The notes: generated by a model not told the origin, from the sequence alone. Counted from the first letter of the stretch, positions 35,183 through 44,284 are shown. The stretch: 58,743 nucleotides of DNA from Akkermansia muciniphila (GCA_943333275.1 CALQSQ010000025.1:1-58743), one strand, 5' to 3'. Translations and numbers: made by a program.

Positions 35183-36064
35183 ATGCAAACCACCACCAAC
35201 ACCCCGCAATCATTCAAGGATAAGTGGGAAAAAAACACCGACCTGGCCTTCGCCCAAACGCTGCGGGAGGATAGCGACATCGCCCAATGGATCATGCGCC
35301 GCAATGGATTCGCTTCCTTTGCCGAATACGCCGCCCATCTGGCTGGCAAGCAACGCATCCTTGACGGGGGCTGCGGAAACGGCCGCGTCACCGCCCTGCT
35401 ACGCTCCCTGACGGATCCGGCCCGCACGGAGGTGGTGGGGGTGGATTTGGTGGCGTCGGAGGTGGCGAGGAAGAATTTGGAGCATCTGGAGAATGTGACC
35501 CTGCATGCGGGCGATCTGCTGGGTGATTTGAGCCACTTGGGCAAATTTGATTTCATCTATTGCCAGGAGGTGCTGCATCACACGGCCAATCCGCGTGCCG
35601 GATTCCTCAACCTCGCCTCCCTGCTATCCGACGAGGGTGAACTGGCGGTGTACGTTTACAAACAGAAGGCGGCGATCCGTGAATTCGCGGACGATCACAT
35701 TCGTCGAGTCATCGGTCCGCTGCCCTACGAGGAGGCGATGAAAGCTTGCGAACAGGTTACGGAGTTGGGCCGGGTGCTATCGCAACTGGATGTGAAATTC
35801 ACCGCTCCCGCCGTCGAGGTGCTGGGGATTGAGGCCGGGGAGTACGATGTGCAGCGGTTTCTGTATCATTTTTTCCTGAAGTGCTTTTGGAATCCGGAAT
35901 TTTCATTTCACGACAATGCCGTGATTAATTACGACTGGTATCATCCGCAGCTCTGCACACGCCACACAATCGAGGAAGTGCTGGAGTGGTGCTCAGAAGC
36001 GGGGCTGCGTCCCGTGCATCAGTGTGTGGATCATTACGGCATTACGGTTCGCGCCGCCCGCTAG
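35183..36064 (+). CDS. SAM-dependent methyltransferase, paralogue of 21753
   Basis: This 293-residue protein starts at ATG 35183. SAM motif I is RILDGGCGNGRVTALL, with an unusual Gly for the second acidic or aliphatic position, and motif II is YCQEVLHHTANP. It shares YKQKAAIREFADDHIRRV and the C-terminal INYDWYHPQ pattern with the methyltransferase at 21753, but lacks the Trm112-like N-terminus. The conserved REFADDH stretch after the SAM fold may define a small substrate-specific group. Confidence 0.8.
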   Translation: MQTTTNTPQSFKDKWEKNTDLAFAQTLREDSDIAQWIMRRNGFASFAEYAAHLAGKQRILDGGCGNGRVTALLRSLTDPARTEVVGVDLVASEVARKNLEHLENVTLHAGDLLGDLSHLGKFDFIYCQEVLHHTANPRAGFLNLASLLSDEGELAVYVYKQKAAIREFADDHIRRVIGPLPYEEAMKACEQVTELGRVLSQLDVKFTAPAVEVLGIEAGEYDVQRFLYHFFLKCFWNPEFSFHDNAVINYDWYHPQLCTRHTIEEVLEWCSEAGLRPVHQCVDHYGITVRAAR

Positions 36065-36108
36065 GTCTGCCAGCGATATGAAAGGCGTGACGGATTTACG
36101 GGCAATGT

Positions 36109-37299
36109 ATGATGCGTTATCTACGAAAAAACCGAGCGCTGCGCGTGCTGCACTGTCCGTTGCTGGTCGGTTGCAATGCCCCGAACCTTGCCATCGGCGA
36201 ACGCGTCCTTGGCATCGACAGCCGGGCGTATGCGTTGCAGGTGAATGCGGCCTTTGACTCCACCTTCGCCGGGGACGCGGTTGTATTGTCGGCGCTCCAG
36301 GATTCGCTTTTGAAAAGGGAGTGGAAGCGGTGGTGGCTGCTCTGGAAGGCCTGCACTTGGGCGGACGTGGTTCATTTCAATTTCGGCACGGGCATCTTTC
36401 CCCGGGAGTGGGGTGCCTTCACAAAACGCAGCGGATGGGCGGCGCGGATTTTCAACTGGTATGCCAAACTGCTCGGTGCGTGGGATCTGAAAATTTTGAA
36501 ACATCTCGGCAAGAAAATTTTCGTCACCTATCAAGGCGATGATGCCCGCCAGGGCGAATACTGCCGGAAGCACTTCGCCATCAATTTTGCCACCGAGGTC
36601 GATGCGGAATATTACAACGAAAAGGGGGAGGCTGCGAAGCGACGCAACGTGGCGGTTTTCGACCGATACGCGGATGGAATTTATTCGCTAAATCCGGACC
36701 TGCTGCATGTGCTGCCCGCCCGCGCGAAGTTTCTGCCGTATGCCACGGTGGACTTGGAGGACTGGACGTATGTGAGCCCACGCCCGGACGGACCGATCCG
36801 GATTGGGCATGCCCCGACGCATCGGGCCGTGAAGGGAACACGGCATGTGATTGCCGCTGTGGAACGCCTCCAGCGCGAGGGATTGGATGTTGAATTCGTG
36901 ATGATCGAAAACGTTCCGCGGGGACAGGCACGTGAGGTTTATGCCTCGCTCGACATTCTCGTGGATCAGGTGCTGGCGGGCTGGTATGGCGGTCTGGCGG
37001 TGGAATGCATGGCCCTGGGCCGACCAGTGGTCGCCTATCTGCGGGAGGAGGATCTGAAATTTATTTTACCGGGAATGGCTGAGGACATGGCGGTGATTTC
37101 CGCCGCTCCAGACAAGCTCCATGAAGTGCTCCATTCCCTCGTAACTTCTGGCCGGGAGAACCTGCAGCTGGCGGGCCTGCGCAGCCGTCGATATGTGGAA
37201 AAATATCACGATTTAAAATTTCTCGCGGGACGGTTGTCGCAGGACTACCTTGCCGCATTCAATTCCGGGAACGGGGACATTCGCGGAGTCCGGCCCTGA
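36109..37299 (+). CDS. GT-B-like glycosyltransferase, paralogue family member 5
   Basis: This 396-residue protein is the close partner of the gene at 34014: LRVLHCPLLVGCNAPN, KIFVTYQGDDARQGEYC, AVFDRYADGIYSLNPDLLHV, GHAPTHRAVKGTRHV and VDQVLAGWYGGLAVECMALG. Two consecutive ATG codons open the gene at 36109 and 36112. No membrane segment is seen. The pair 34014/36109 is separated by one methyltransferase, mirroring the 28422/31275 pair separated by two genes, as though gene blocks had been duplicated. Confidence 0.7.
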   Translation: MMRYLRKNRALRVLHCPLLVGCNAPNLAIGERVLGIDSRAYALQVNAAFDSTFAGDAVVLSALQDSLLKREWKRWWLLWKACTWADVVHFNFGTGIFPREWGAFTKRSGWAARIFNWYAKLLGAWDLKILKHLGKKIFVTYQGDDARQGEYCRKHFAINFATEVDAEYYNEKGEAAKRRNVAVFDRYADGIYSLNPDLLHVLPARAKFLPYATVDLEDWTYVSPRPDGPIRIGHAPTHRAVKGTRHVIAAVERLQREGLDVEFVMIENVPRGQAREVYASLDILVDQVLAGWYGGLAVECMALGRPVVAYLREEDLKFILPGMAEDMAVISAAPDKLHEVLHSLVTSGRENLQLAGLRSRRYVEKYHDLKFLAGRLSQDYLAAFNSGNGDIRGVRP

Positions 37300-37337
37300 G
37301 GGCTGGCTTCGGCGCGCGTTCCTATCACTTTCAAATC

Positions 37338-38378
37338 ATGAATAAATTAAAAATCGCCCAACTTGGCTGTGGATACTGGGGCCCGAATCTCCTGAGAAAT
37401 TTCCACCAACTCCCCGATGCGGAGGTCGTGATGGTGGCGGAAGCCTCTGCCGAGCGCAGGAAATTTGTCGAGAAAGGATTCGCTGGGGTGCGCACGGTGG
37501 CCACGGCGGAGGAAGTGTTTGCCGATCCGCATGTGGAGGCCGTGGTGATTGCGACCCCGGCGTTCACGCATTACGCCCTGGCGCTGGCGGCCCTGAAGGC
37601 CGGGAAGCATGTCTTCGTGGAAAAACCCCTTGCGACAAGTGTCAGCGAGGCTCGCGAGGTGCTGAATTACGGAACGGCGCAGGGGCTGACGGTCATGGCC
37701 GGGCATACCTTTCTCTTCAATCCGGCCGTGCGTCGATTGAAGGAAATCCTCGACAGCGGGGAACTGGGCGATTTGTTCTACATTTACTCGCAGCGCTTGA
37801 ATCTGGGCCAGTTGAGATCGGATGTGAATGCCTGGTGGAATCTGGCCCCTCATGATGTGAGCATCCTAGTGTACCTGCTCAATGCCAGTTCGGCCTGCGA
37901 GGTCACCGCCACCGGCATGGATTACATTCAACCCGGTGTGGAGGATGTGGTGTTCGCCACTATGAAGTGGGCGACGGGAGCGGTGGGTCAGGTTCACGTC
38001 AGCTGGCTGGACCCAGGCAAGGTGAGGAAAATGACCCTGGTGGGAAGTCGTAAAATGGTGGTTTACGATGACATGGCGGATAACAAAATCACCATCTTCG
38101 ACAAGGGCTTCGATAAAATCCCCCGCATCGGTGACGACATGTCGTTCGACCAATCGGGACGTCCGGACCTCAAGATGCGATCCGGTGACATCCACATGCC
38201 CTTCATCAGCGGTGAGGAGCCGTTGCGGGCGGAGGCCAGGCATTTTGTGGAATGTGTCCAAACCGGTGCTCCGCCGCTGTCCGGAGGGGATCATGCGTTG
38301 CAAGTGGTGGCCCTCCTCGAAGCTGGCCAAAGATCCCTCCGGGAACGCCGCAGCGTCGAATACAAACCCACTGAATAG
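37338..38378 (+). CDS. Gfo/Idh/MocA oxidoreductase (second WbpB/WlbA-like enzyme)
   Basis: This 346-residue dehydrogenase has AQLGCGYWGPNLLRNF at residues 7-22, HVFVEKPLATS for the EKP motif, and RLNLGQLRSDVNAWWNLAPHD, the form seen in sugar-nucleotide 3-dehydrogenases next to WbpD- and WbpE-like genes. With the acyltransferase at 38387 and the aminotransferase at 42053 it completes a second oxidise, aminate, acylate set. It may likewise use 2-oxoglutarate for NADH recycling, but that is not visible from sequence. Confidence 0.8.
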   Translation: MNKLKIAQLGCGYWGPNLLRNFHQLPDAEVVMVAEASAERRKFVEKGFAGVRTVATAEEVFADPHVEAVVIATPAFTHYALALAALKAGKHVFVEKPLATSVSEAREVLNYGTAQGLTVMAGHTFLFNPAVRRLKEILDSGELGDLFYIYSQRLNLGQLRSDVNAWWNLAPHDVSILVYLLNASSACEVTATGMDYIQPGVEDVVFATMKWATGAVGQVHVSWLDPGKVRKMTLVGSRKMVVYDDMADNKITIFDKGFDKIPRIGDDMSFDQSGRPDLKMRSGDIHMPFISGEEPLRAEARHFVECVQTGAPPLSGGDHALQVVALLEAGQRSLRERRSVEYKPTE

Positions 38379-38386
38379 CCTTTCTT

Positions 38387-38827
38387 ATGCTAAAAGATGT
38401 CAAACAGGGCTTGGACGTAAAAATCGTCGAGCCGGTCAATCTTTACGGATGCGAACTGGGAGACCGCGTGTTCGTGGGTCCGTTCGTGGAAATCCAGCGC
38501 GGGGCGGTGATTGGCGCGGATTCGCGGGTGCAATCGCACTGTTTTATCTGTGACCTTGTGACGATCGGCGAGCGCTGTTTCATCGGTCACGGGGTCATGT
38601 TTACCAACGATCTCTTCAGCCATGGTGGTCCGGCGCGCGGGGATCGCACGCTTTACCGTGAGACGGCCATCGGCAACGATGTCTCCCTCGGCTCCAACGC
38701 CACGATCCTTCCGGTCAAGATCGCCGACGGATGCGTGGTTGGCGCAGGTGCGGTGGTTACCAAAGATTTGCTCGTGAAGGGTGTTTATGCAGGCAATCCC
38801 GCGCGGCTCATCCGCAAGCTGCCATGA
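38387..38827 (+). CDS. hexapeptide-repeat acetyltransferase (WbpD/FdtC-like)
   Basis: This 146-residue short left-handed beta-helix protein has repeats from VEPVNLYGCELGDRVFVGPF through LGSNATILPVKIADGCVVGA. IGHGVMFTNDLF and YAGNPARLIRKL are typical of FdtC/WbpD-like N-acetyltransferases. It starts nine bases after the dehydrogenase stop, so it presumably acetylates the amine introduced in the same branch. Confidence 0.82.
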   Translation: MLKDVKQGLDVKIVEPVNLYGCELGDRVFVGPFVEIQRGAVIGADSRVQSHCFICDLVTIGERCFIGHGVMFTNDLFSHGGPARGDRTLYRETAIGNDVSLGSNATILPVKIADGCVVGAGAVVTKDLLVKGVYAGNPARLIRKLP

Positions 38828-38872
38828 ATTGAGCTTGGGAACGGGCAGGTGTAAAAATAGATTACGAGCATT

Positions 38873-40906
38873 ATGTGCGGAATATTTGGATGGCTCACGC
38901 CGGGCCGCGGCGTTGCAAGAAGCCGTGCAGCGGATGCCGTGAACACGATGCGGCATCGGGGGCCTGATGATGAGGGGTATTTGCTTTGTCGCCTGGAAAA
39001 CGGAACTGCCACTCTTGCAGGTGGGGACGATACCAGCGGGGACCTCCAGCTGCCCTCGTGGCGGGATGAATCGTGCGTGCCGGGTGCCGATGTCGTGCTG
39101 GGATTCCGACGGCTGGCCATTCATGATTTGAGTGCCGCCGGGCACCAACCGATGGGGACGCCGGATGGGAAACTCTGGATCGTCTTCAATGGAGAGGTCT
39201 ATAATTTCCCGGAACTGCGGGATGACTTGGAGCGTGAGGGCGTGCGCTTCCGGAGCCGGACGGATACGGAGGTGATCCTGCGTGCCTACGAGTGCTGGGG
39301 GCCGGAGTGCCTGCATCGTTTCAATGGCATGTGGGGTCTGGCCATTCTGGATCTGCGTGAAGCCGGGCGGCCGCGATTGTTTCTGGCGCGGGACCGGTGC
39401 GGGGTGAAGCCCTTGTTTTATACCACGGATGATGCCGGGGGGGTGGCTTTTGCGAGCGAGTTGAAAAGCCTGCTGGGTTTGAGGGATCAGAAGTGGAGGG
39501 TGGATGAAGTGGCGGCGGGAAATTTCCTGGCGTGGGGCCGGTATCCAAGTGCCCAGGCTGGCGGGACGTTTCTGAAGGATGTCAGGATCCTGCCCCCCGG
39601 ATGTTGCGCAGAGTGGACGGGGCGCGATCTGAAGATTCGCCGATGGTGGGAGTTGAAGGCGGATGGCGATGGAACCACAGGAAATGAAAAGGAGGCCATC
39701 GAGCGCCTGAGATTTTTGCTGGAGGACTCGGTCAGGCTGCGCCTGCGTGCGGATGTGCCGGTGGGAAGTTGTTTGAGTGGCGGCCTGGATTCGTCGGCGA
39801 TTGTGGGTCAGGTGAATCAACTGCTGCGTGATGGGCGGAGCACAACGAACACTGCGCGGCAGCACACGTTCAGCGCGGTTTACGAGCAGGACGGGCCCTA
39901 CAACGAGCGGCGTTTTATTGACCGGGTGTTGGAGACAGTGCCTGCCACCGGCCATTATACCTATCCGGATGGCGAGAGACTGGCGGCGGATTTCGACCGG
40001 CTGGTATGGCATCAGGATGAGCCATTTGCCTTTACGTCGGTATTTGCCCAGTGGTGTGTGATGGAGAAGGTCCGCCAGGAGGGGGTCACGGTGCTGCTGG
40101 ACGGGCAGGCGGCTGACGAATTGTTTGCCGGTTATCGGCCTTACCAGTGGTGGTTCCGGGAAATGATGCGGCAGGGGCGGCCGGTGGGTGCCTGGAGCGA
40201 AGCGCGGGCGGTGGCGCGGGAAACCGGGGACAAGCCATGGAAACACCTGCTGCGCGGAGTAGGGATGGGCTTGCTGCCGGACGCGCTTGTGCAATCGGTC
40301 ACCCGTGCCGGCTATAAGAGTGCCTTTCAAAAAGCGGCGGCCCGGGTGCTGAAACCTGGTAAAACACATGCACTGCTGGAGCAGGTGAATGATGCAAATT
40401 CGCCCGAATCGTATCCGTGGCGGCGCGTGACGGAATCCCTGGAGGATCATTTACGCGGCATGGTTACTGAATTCAGCCTGCCGAGACTGTTGCGGTATGA
40501 GGATCGCAATTCCATGGCATTTTCCGTGGAATCCCGGGTGCCCTTTACGGATTACCGGCTGGTGGAATATGCTTTTTCCCCCGCGCTGCGAGGATTGAAA
40601 TTGAAGGAAGGCTGGGCCAAGTGGTGCCTGCGCAAGGCTGTGGATGGCCTGGCTCCGCAGGATATCATCTGGCGGCGTGACAAGATGGGGTTTGGCACTC
40701 CGGAAGCAGGGCTGGTCCAGCATCTGGTGCGGGCCGGCGGACGGGCTGAGGACCCGGGTGGAGTGGCGGCGGACTACATCGAACCCGGGGCGATGCGCCG
40801 GGTCATGGCTGCGGCAACGAGTGGATCTGCGGACAAGGAGGGGGTGAGCCTGGCGTTTCGGTGCATGGTTTTCAATTCCTGGAGCGCGCAGTTTCCAGTC
40901 TGCTGA
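38873..40906 (+). CDS. asnB: glutamine-hydrolysing asparagine synthetase-like amidotransferase (copy 2)
   Basis: This is a second AsnB-type protein, 677 residues and clearly divergent from the copy at 22799. Cys2 is the glutaminase nucleophile (MCGIFGWLTPG). VFNGEVYNFPELR, the PP-loop SCLSGGLDSSAI near residue 301, and LLDGQAADELFAGYRPY, where the usual G-G-D-E is A-A-D-E, are visible. Two copies in one polysaccharide locus argue that at least one amidates a uronic acid rather than aspartate. Its stop is overlapped by a potential start of the next gene. Confidence 0.86.
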   Translation: MCGIFGWLTPGRGVARSRAADAVNTMRHRGPDDEGYLLCRLENGTATLAGGDDTSGDLQLPSWRDESCVPGADVVLGFRRLAIHDLSAAGHQPMGTPDGKLWIVFNGEVYNFPELRDDLEREGVRFRSRTDTEVILRAYECWGPECLHRFNGMWGLAILDLREAGRPRLFLARDRCGVKPLFYTTDDAGGVAFASELKSLLGLRDQKWRVDEVAAGNFLAWGRYPSAQAGGTFLKDVRILPPGCCAEWTGRDLKIRRWWELKADGDGTTGNEKEAIERLRFLLEDSVRLRLRADVPVGSCLSGGLDSSAIVGQVNQLLRDGRSTTNTARQHTFSAVYEQDGPYNERRFIDRVLETVPATGHYTYPDGERLAADFDRLVWHQDEPFAFTSVFAQWCVMEKVRQEGVTVLLDGQAADELFAGYRPYQWWFREMMRQGRPVGAWSEARAVARETGDKPWKHLLRGVGMGLLPDALVQSVTRAGYKSAFQKAAARVLKPGKTHALLEQVNDANSPESYPWRRVTESLEDHLRGMVTEFSLPRLLRYEDRNSMAFSVESRVPFTDYRLVEYAFSPALRGLKLKEGWAKWCLRKAVDGLAPQDIIWRRDKMGFGTPEAGLVQHLVRAGGRAEDPGGVAADYIEPGAMRRVMAAATSGSADKEGVSLAFRCMVFNSWSAQFPVC

Positions 40907-40920
40907 TGGAAGGTGAATTT

Positions 40921-41964
40921 ATGAGGAAATATTTGAGGTTGGCGTTTTGGCTAATCCGCGTGCCTGTGGCGCTGGTGGTGTTCTGCGGTCTGGTCTGTGT
41001 GTGGTTGGTGCAACTGGTGGTTTTTTTACCGCTGCTGATCTGGGCCAGCCTTTGCCGTGACCGGAAGTTTGCCTTTGCAGAACCGGCTCCCGTCTCCAGC
41101 GGTTATGCGGCGGAAGGCATTGTTTTTGACCGGTTGCTTGACGCCTCGAAGCTCTATGGATGTAACACCCGCAATGTGCCTTTTCGCTGGTCGGTGTTTC
41201 TCACCGCGCTGGAGTCCATCAAGGCGGCGCGGACCGGGGGCGAGGTGCCCCGGGCGCTGGATTTTGGGGCCGGGTCGATGCGTGACAGCTATGAACTGGC
41301 CCGCATGGGATTTGAGGTTACTGCCAGCGATCTGAATGAAACGGCGATGCAGGAGGGTTTGAAATTTTATGACTGGAATTCCGTGGCGCATACCCCGTTG
41401 ACGGTGAGCGGACCGTTGGAGTCGGCATTGGGCGAATCCAGTTTCCATGTGATCACCTCCTTCGATGTAATCGAACATTTGTTCGAGCCGGTCGTGGTGC
41501 TTGATCACCTGCGCCGGCATCTGACCGCCGATGGCATGATGCTGATCACGGTGCCGAATCGCCGGACGCTGGGCGAACGCGTCGGGCGCATCCGGCATTG
41601 GTTGCGCATGCGACGGGGCAGACCGGATTACAGCGGGGTCCCCCATGTCCAGTTCCGCACTCCAGGGGAATGGGCTGCGTTTTTTGAATCGGTTGGGTTT
41701 AAAGTGCACGCGCATGACATGGCCATCGGAGCCTTGGTGAATGACGGCTGGGCGAGTCTCTACGGTCTGCCGGTGCGCATTTTTATTGAACCGGTGGTTC
41801 GGAAAGCGGCGGTTATCTTCGGATTTTCCTACACCAAATTCCGTTTTGAAAAAATCTTTTATCCGCGGTGGCTCATGCGTCTGGTGAACCGCCTTGATGA
41901 ATCCTTCAAGCCATGGCTGCGCGGCCAGTGGGCATGGAATTTATTTGTATTGAAAAAATCCTGA
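40921..41964 (+). CDS. membrane-anchored SAM-dependent methyltransferase
   Basis: I start at ATG 40921 because AAGGTGA at 40910-40916 is a good ribosome site for it; an earlier ATG at 40906 overlaps the previous stop. Residues 5-46 are strongly hydrophobic (two passes or one re-entrant hairpin, with LVVFLPLLIWASLCRDRK). The soluble part has SAM motif I ALDFGAGSMRDSYEL and FDVIEHLF as motif II. The anchor suggests a lipid-linked substrate at the inner membrane. It has 347 residues. Confidence 0.75.
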   Translation: MRKYLRLAFWLIRVPVALVVFCGLVCVWLVQLVVFLPLLIWASLCRDRKFAFAEPAPVSSGYAAEGIVFDRLLDASKLYGCNTRNVPFRWSVFLTALESIKAARTGGEVPRALDFGAGSMRDSYELARMGFEVTASDLNETAMQEGLKFYDWNSVAHTPLTVSGPLESALGESSFHVITSFDVIEHLFEPVVVLDHLRRHLTADGMMLITVPNRRTLGERVGRIRHWLRMRRGRPDYSGVPHVQFRTPGEWAAFFESVGFKVHAHDMAIGALVNDGWASLYGLPVRIFIEPVVRKAAVIFGFSYTKFRFEKIFYPRWLMRLVNRLDESFKPWLRGQWAWNLFVLKKS

Positions 41965-42052
41965 GCCGACCAGCGTCCGCTACCCTGCCATGACCGCTTT
42001 TGCTTGCCAGCAGGCGGGGATTGGTTCACTTGCTTGCCGCAATCCCCGAAAT

Positions 42053-43171
42053 ATGAAAATCCCCCTCTTTGACCTCAGGGCCCAGTACCTGTCCCTCAAG
42101 CCTGAAATCGATGCCGCCATGGCATCGGTGATTGATAAAACAGCCTTCATTCGCGGTCCGTTTGTCGAGGCCTTCGAAAAGGAATACGCCGCAGCCGTGG
42201 GCGCTAAGCATTGCGTGAGCGTGGCCAATGGCACGGATGCCATTTTCATCATTCTGAAAATGCTGGGGGTCGGGCCGGGCGATGAAGTCATCACGACTGC
42301 CAACAGCTGGATTGCCACCTCGGAGGTGATCACCCAATGCGGAGCGCGTCCGGTCTTCGTGGATGTAGAGGATGACTACCACACGATCGACCCCGCTCTG
42401 ATCGAGGCGAAAATCACACCGCGCACGAAAGGACTCCTCCCGGTTCACCTGCTGGGTCAGCCCGCGGACATGACGCGCATTTTGGAAATTGCGCAGCGGC
42501 GCGGACTCTGGGTCATTGAAGATTGCGCGCAGTGCCATCTCGCCACGCACCAGGGCCGGATGACCGGACTCATGGGACTGGCCGGGACGTTCAGCTTCTA
42601 TCCCGGAAAAAATCTGGGAGCCTTTGGCGATGCGGGATGCCTGATCACAAATGACGACGCGCTGGCGGAGAAATGCCGGTGTTATGCGCGCCATGGGTCG
42701 GACCCGGCCAACAAGCATGACCACCGGATGGAGGGCATCAACAGTCGTTTGGATGGTCTCCAAGCGGCCATTCTGAGCGCGAAACTTCCACGTCTCGTCG
42801 AGTGGTCCGCCACCCGGCAGGCGAAAGCCGCCCGTTACGATGCCCTGTTCGCAGGAACACCAGGCATCCGTGTTCCCAAGGTTCGCCCGGGCTCCACACA
42901 TGTTTATCATGTTTACAGCATCCGCATCGCGCGCCGGGATGCCGTGCAGCAGCGTCTGGCTGAGCGTGGTATTTCCACGACGATCCATTATCCCACGCCG
43001 CTGCCTTTCCTCAAGGCCTATGAGTATCTGGGGCATTCCCGGGCGGACTTCCCCGTGGCCGCCAGGCACCAGGAGGAAATGCTGTCGCTGCCCATCTACC
43101 CGGAAATGAACGACGAGCAGCAGGAATATGTTGCGCAGGAAGTGATTGCAGCCGTGAATCAACATGGGTAG
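42053..43171 (+). CDS. DegT/DnrJ/EryC1/StrS aminotransferase (FdtB/WbpE-like)
   Basis: This 372-residue protein starts at ATG 42053, which aligns with the start of the WbpE-type protein at 17279 (both begin with I-P/D-L-x-x-Q). The PLP lysine is in FSFYPGKNLGAFGDAG near residue 185, and VIEDCAQCHLA holds the Asp. FYPGKNLGAFGDAG is typical of 3-amino-sugar aminotransferases. It probably acts on the product of the dehydrogenase at 37338. Confidence 0.86.
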   Translation: MKIPLFDLRAQYLSLKPEIDAAMASVIDKTAFIRGPFVEAFEKEYAAAVGAKHCVSVANGTDAIFIILKMLGVGPGDEVITTANSWIATSEVITQCGARPVFVDVEDDYHTIDPALIEAKITPRTKGLLPVHLLGQPADMTRILEIAQRRGLWVIEDCAQCHLATHQGRMTGLMGLAGTFSFYPGKNLGAFGDAGCLITNDDALAEKCRCYARHGSDPANKHDHRMEGINSRLDGLQAAILSAKLPRLVEWSATRQAKAARYDALFAGTPGIRVPKVRPGSTHVYHVYSIRIARRDAVQQRLAERGISTTIHYPTPLPFLKAYEYLGHSRADFPVAARHQEEMLSLPIYPEMNDEQQEYVAQEVIAAVNQHG

Positions 43172-43198
43172 AGGGCGACCCTCCCATTGAATCGCTGC

Positions 43199-44284
43199 AT
43201 GAAATCCTGGCTCATCGTGACCCCTTATTTTGCCCCTGATCTTGAGTATCAAGAATGGGTGCTGATCAAGGGATTGGCACGGTTGGGGCACCGAGTGGTG
43301 GTCCTGACCAAGGCCGGCGAAGCCACCTCCGAGGAGGCGCAGCGAAAACTCGCACCCTTCCCAACGGTGAAAGTTGAAAGACTGCGCTGCCTGACGGCCC
43401 GCAACACCTTCTGGCCGTTTCCATCGGATCTCTCCCACCTCGCAAGGGACGTGGACGGCTGTGTGCTGGTGGCGCCGATTCATGGATTCGCCTATTTTGT
43501 GGCGAAGCGCCTGCCCGCCAGCCTGCCGATGACGGCCATCTTTTCAGAATTCCAACTCTGGAAACAGCCCTGGCTGGCCAAGGTGATCAAGCGGAGATGG
43601 TACCGCTGGTTGTTTGCGCGGTGTCAGAGACTGTGTGCCACTACCCCGTTTGGCATCGAACTCATCAGCCGAAAGGGCGCGAAGCTTTACCCTGAGAAAC
43701 TGCGCTGGACGGCCCTGCCATTTGACGAGGAGGACTTCTTCTGGCCTCCGCCCGCGGGTCGCCCGCCTCGGCCAGCAAAGCCGCGCTGGCTGATTTCACC
43801 CACGCGCATGAGCCGATTGAAGCCCGTCGGTGAATGGTTGCGGACGGTCATTGTTTTTCTCAAATCCCATCCAGATTGGAATTATCGAATGATTGGTCTC
43901 AGCGATAACACCCTGCGCCCCGAATTGGAGGAGATCATTGAAAAGGCAGGGATGCGCGGCCGCGTGGAAATTCACGGCATGCTGAAAGGCTCCGAATTGT
44001 TGGAGTATTACTGGGATTCGGCATTGGCCCTATATTTCCGCCCGAGCATCGGCATCCAGCAGGCACTGGCCACAGGGATCCCGCTGGTCACGGCCCGAAG
44101 GGCGACGGTGGTGGATCATTTGATCCGCGAGGATTTCAACGGGTACTTTTACGAGGATCTGGCCTCACTGCCGGACGTCCTGACCAAGGCTGCGGCAAAA
44201 TCCTGGGACACGCGGGAGTCGCTTTCCGAATTCGCCATGCAGTGGAACAGCCGTTCGTATGTGCGCAACGTGCTGGACGTCTGA
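43199..44284 (+). CDS. GT4-like glycosyltransferase
   Basis: This 361-residue GT-B protein uses ATG 43199; an upstream TTG at 43187 is possible. The N-terminus, WLIVTPYFAPDLEYQEWVLI, and the C-terminal ALYFRPSIGIQQALATGIPL are GT-B-like, but the E-x7-E motif is not clear. It is the last plus-strand gene of the polysaccharide locus. No intrinsic terminator is seen directly after it, and the convergent DUF420 gene ends 11 bases on. Confidence 0.72.
   Translation: MKSWLIVTPYFAPDLEYQEWVLIKGLARLGHRVVVLTKAGEATSEEAQRKLAPFPTVKVERLRCLTARNTFWPFPSDLSHLARDVDGCVLVAPIHGFAYFVAKRLPASLPMTAIFSEFQLWKQPWLAKVIKRRWYRWLFARCQRLCATTPFGIELISRKGAKLYPEKLRWTALPFDEEDFFWPPPAGRPPRPAKPRWLISPTRMSRLKPVGEWLRTVIVFLKSHPDWNYRMIGLSDNTLRPELEEIIEKAGMRGRVEIHGMLKGSELLEYYWDSALALYFRPSIGIQQALATGIPLVTARRATVVDHLIREDFNGYFYEDLASLPDVLTKAAAKSWDTRESLSEFAMQWNSRSYVRNVLDV

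Noticed and set aside
37338..38378. Calling the second Gfo/Idh/MocA protein an inositol dehydrogenase
   Set aside because: The active-region motif and neighbours (WbpD- and WbpE-like genes) fit sugar-nucleotide 3-dehydrogenases, and no inositol genes are nearby.
38390..40450. A 686-codon open frame on the minus strand antisense to the second asparagine-synthetase-like gene
   Set aside because: It is Arg/Pro/His-rich with no family motifs, and the plus strand carries a complete AsnB with all catalytic motifs. Long antisense frames are expected from this GC and codon usage.
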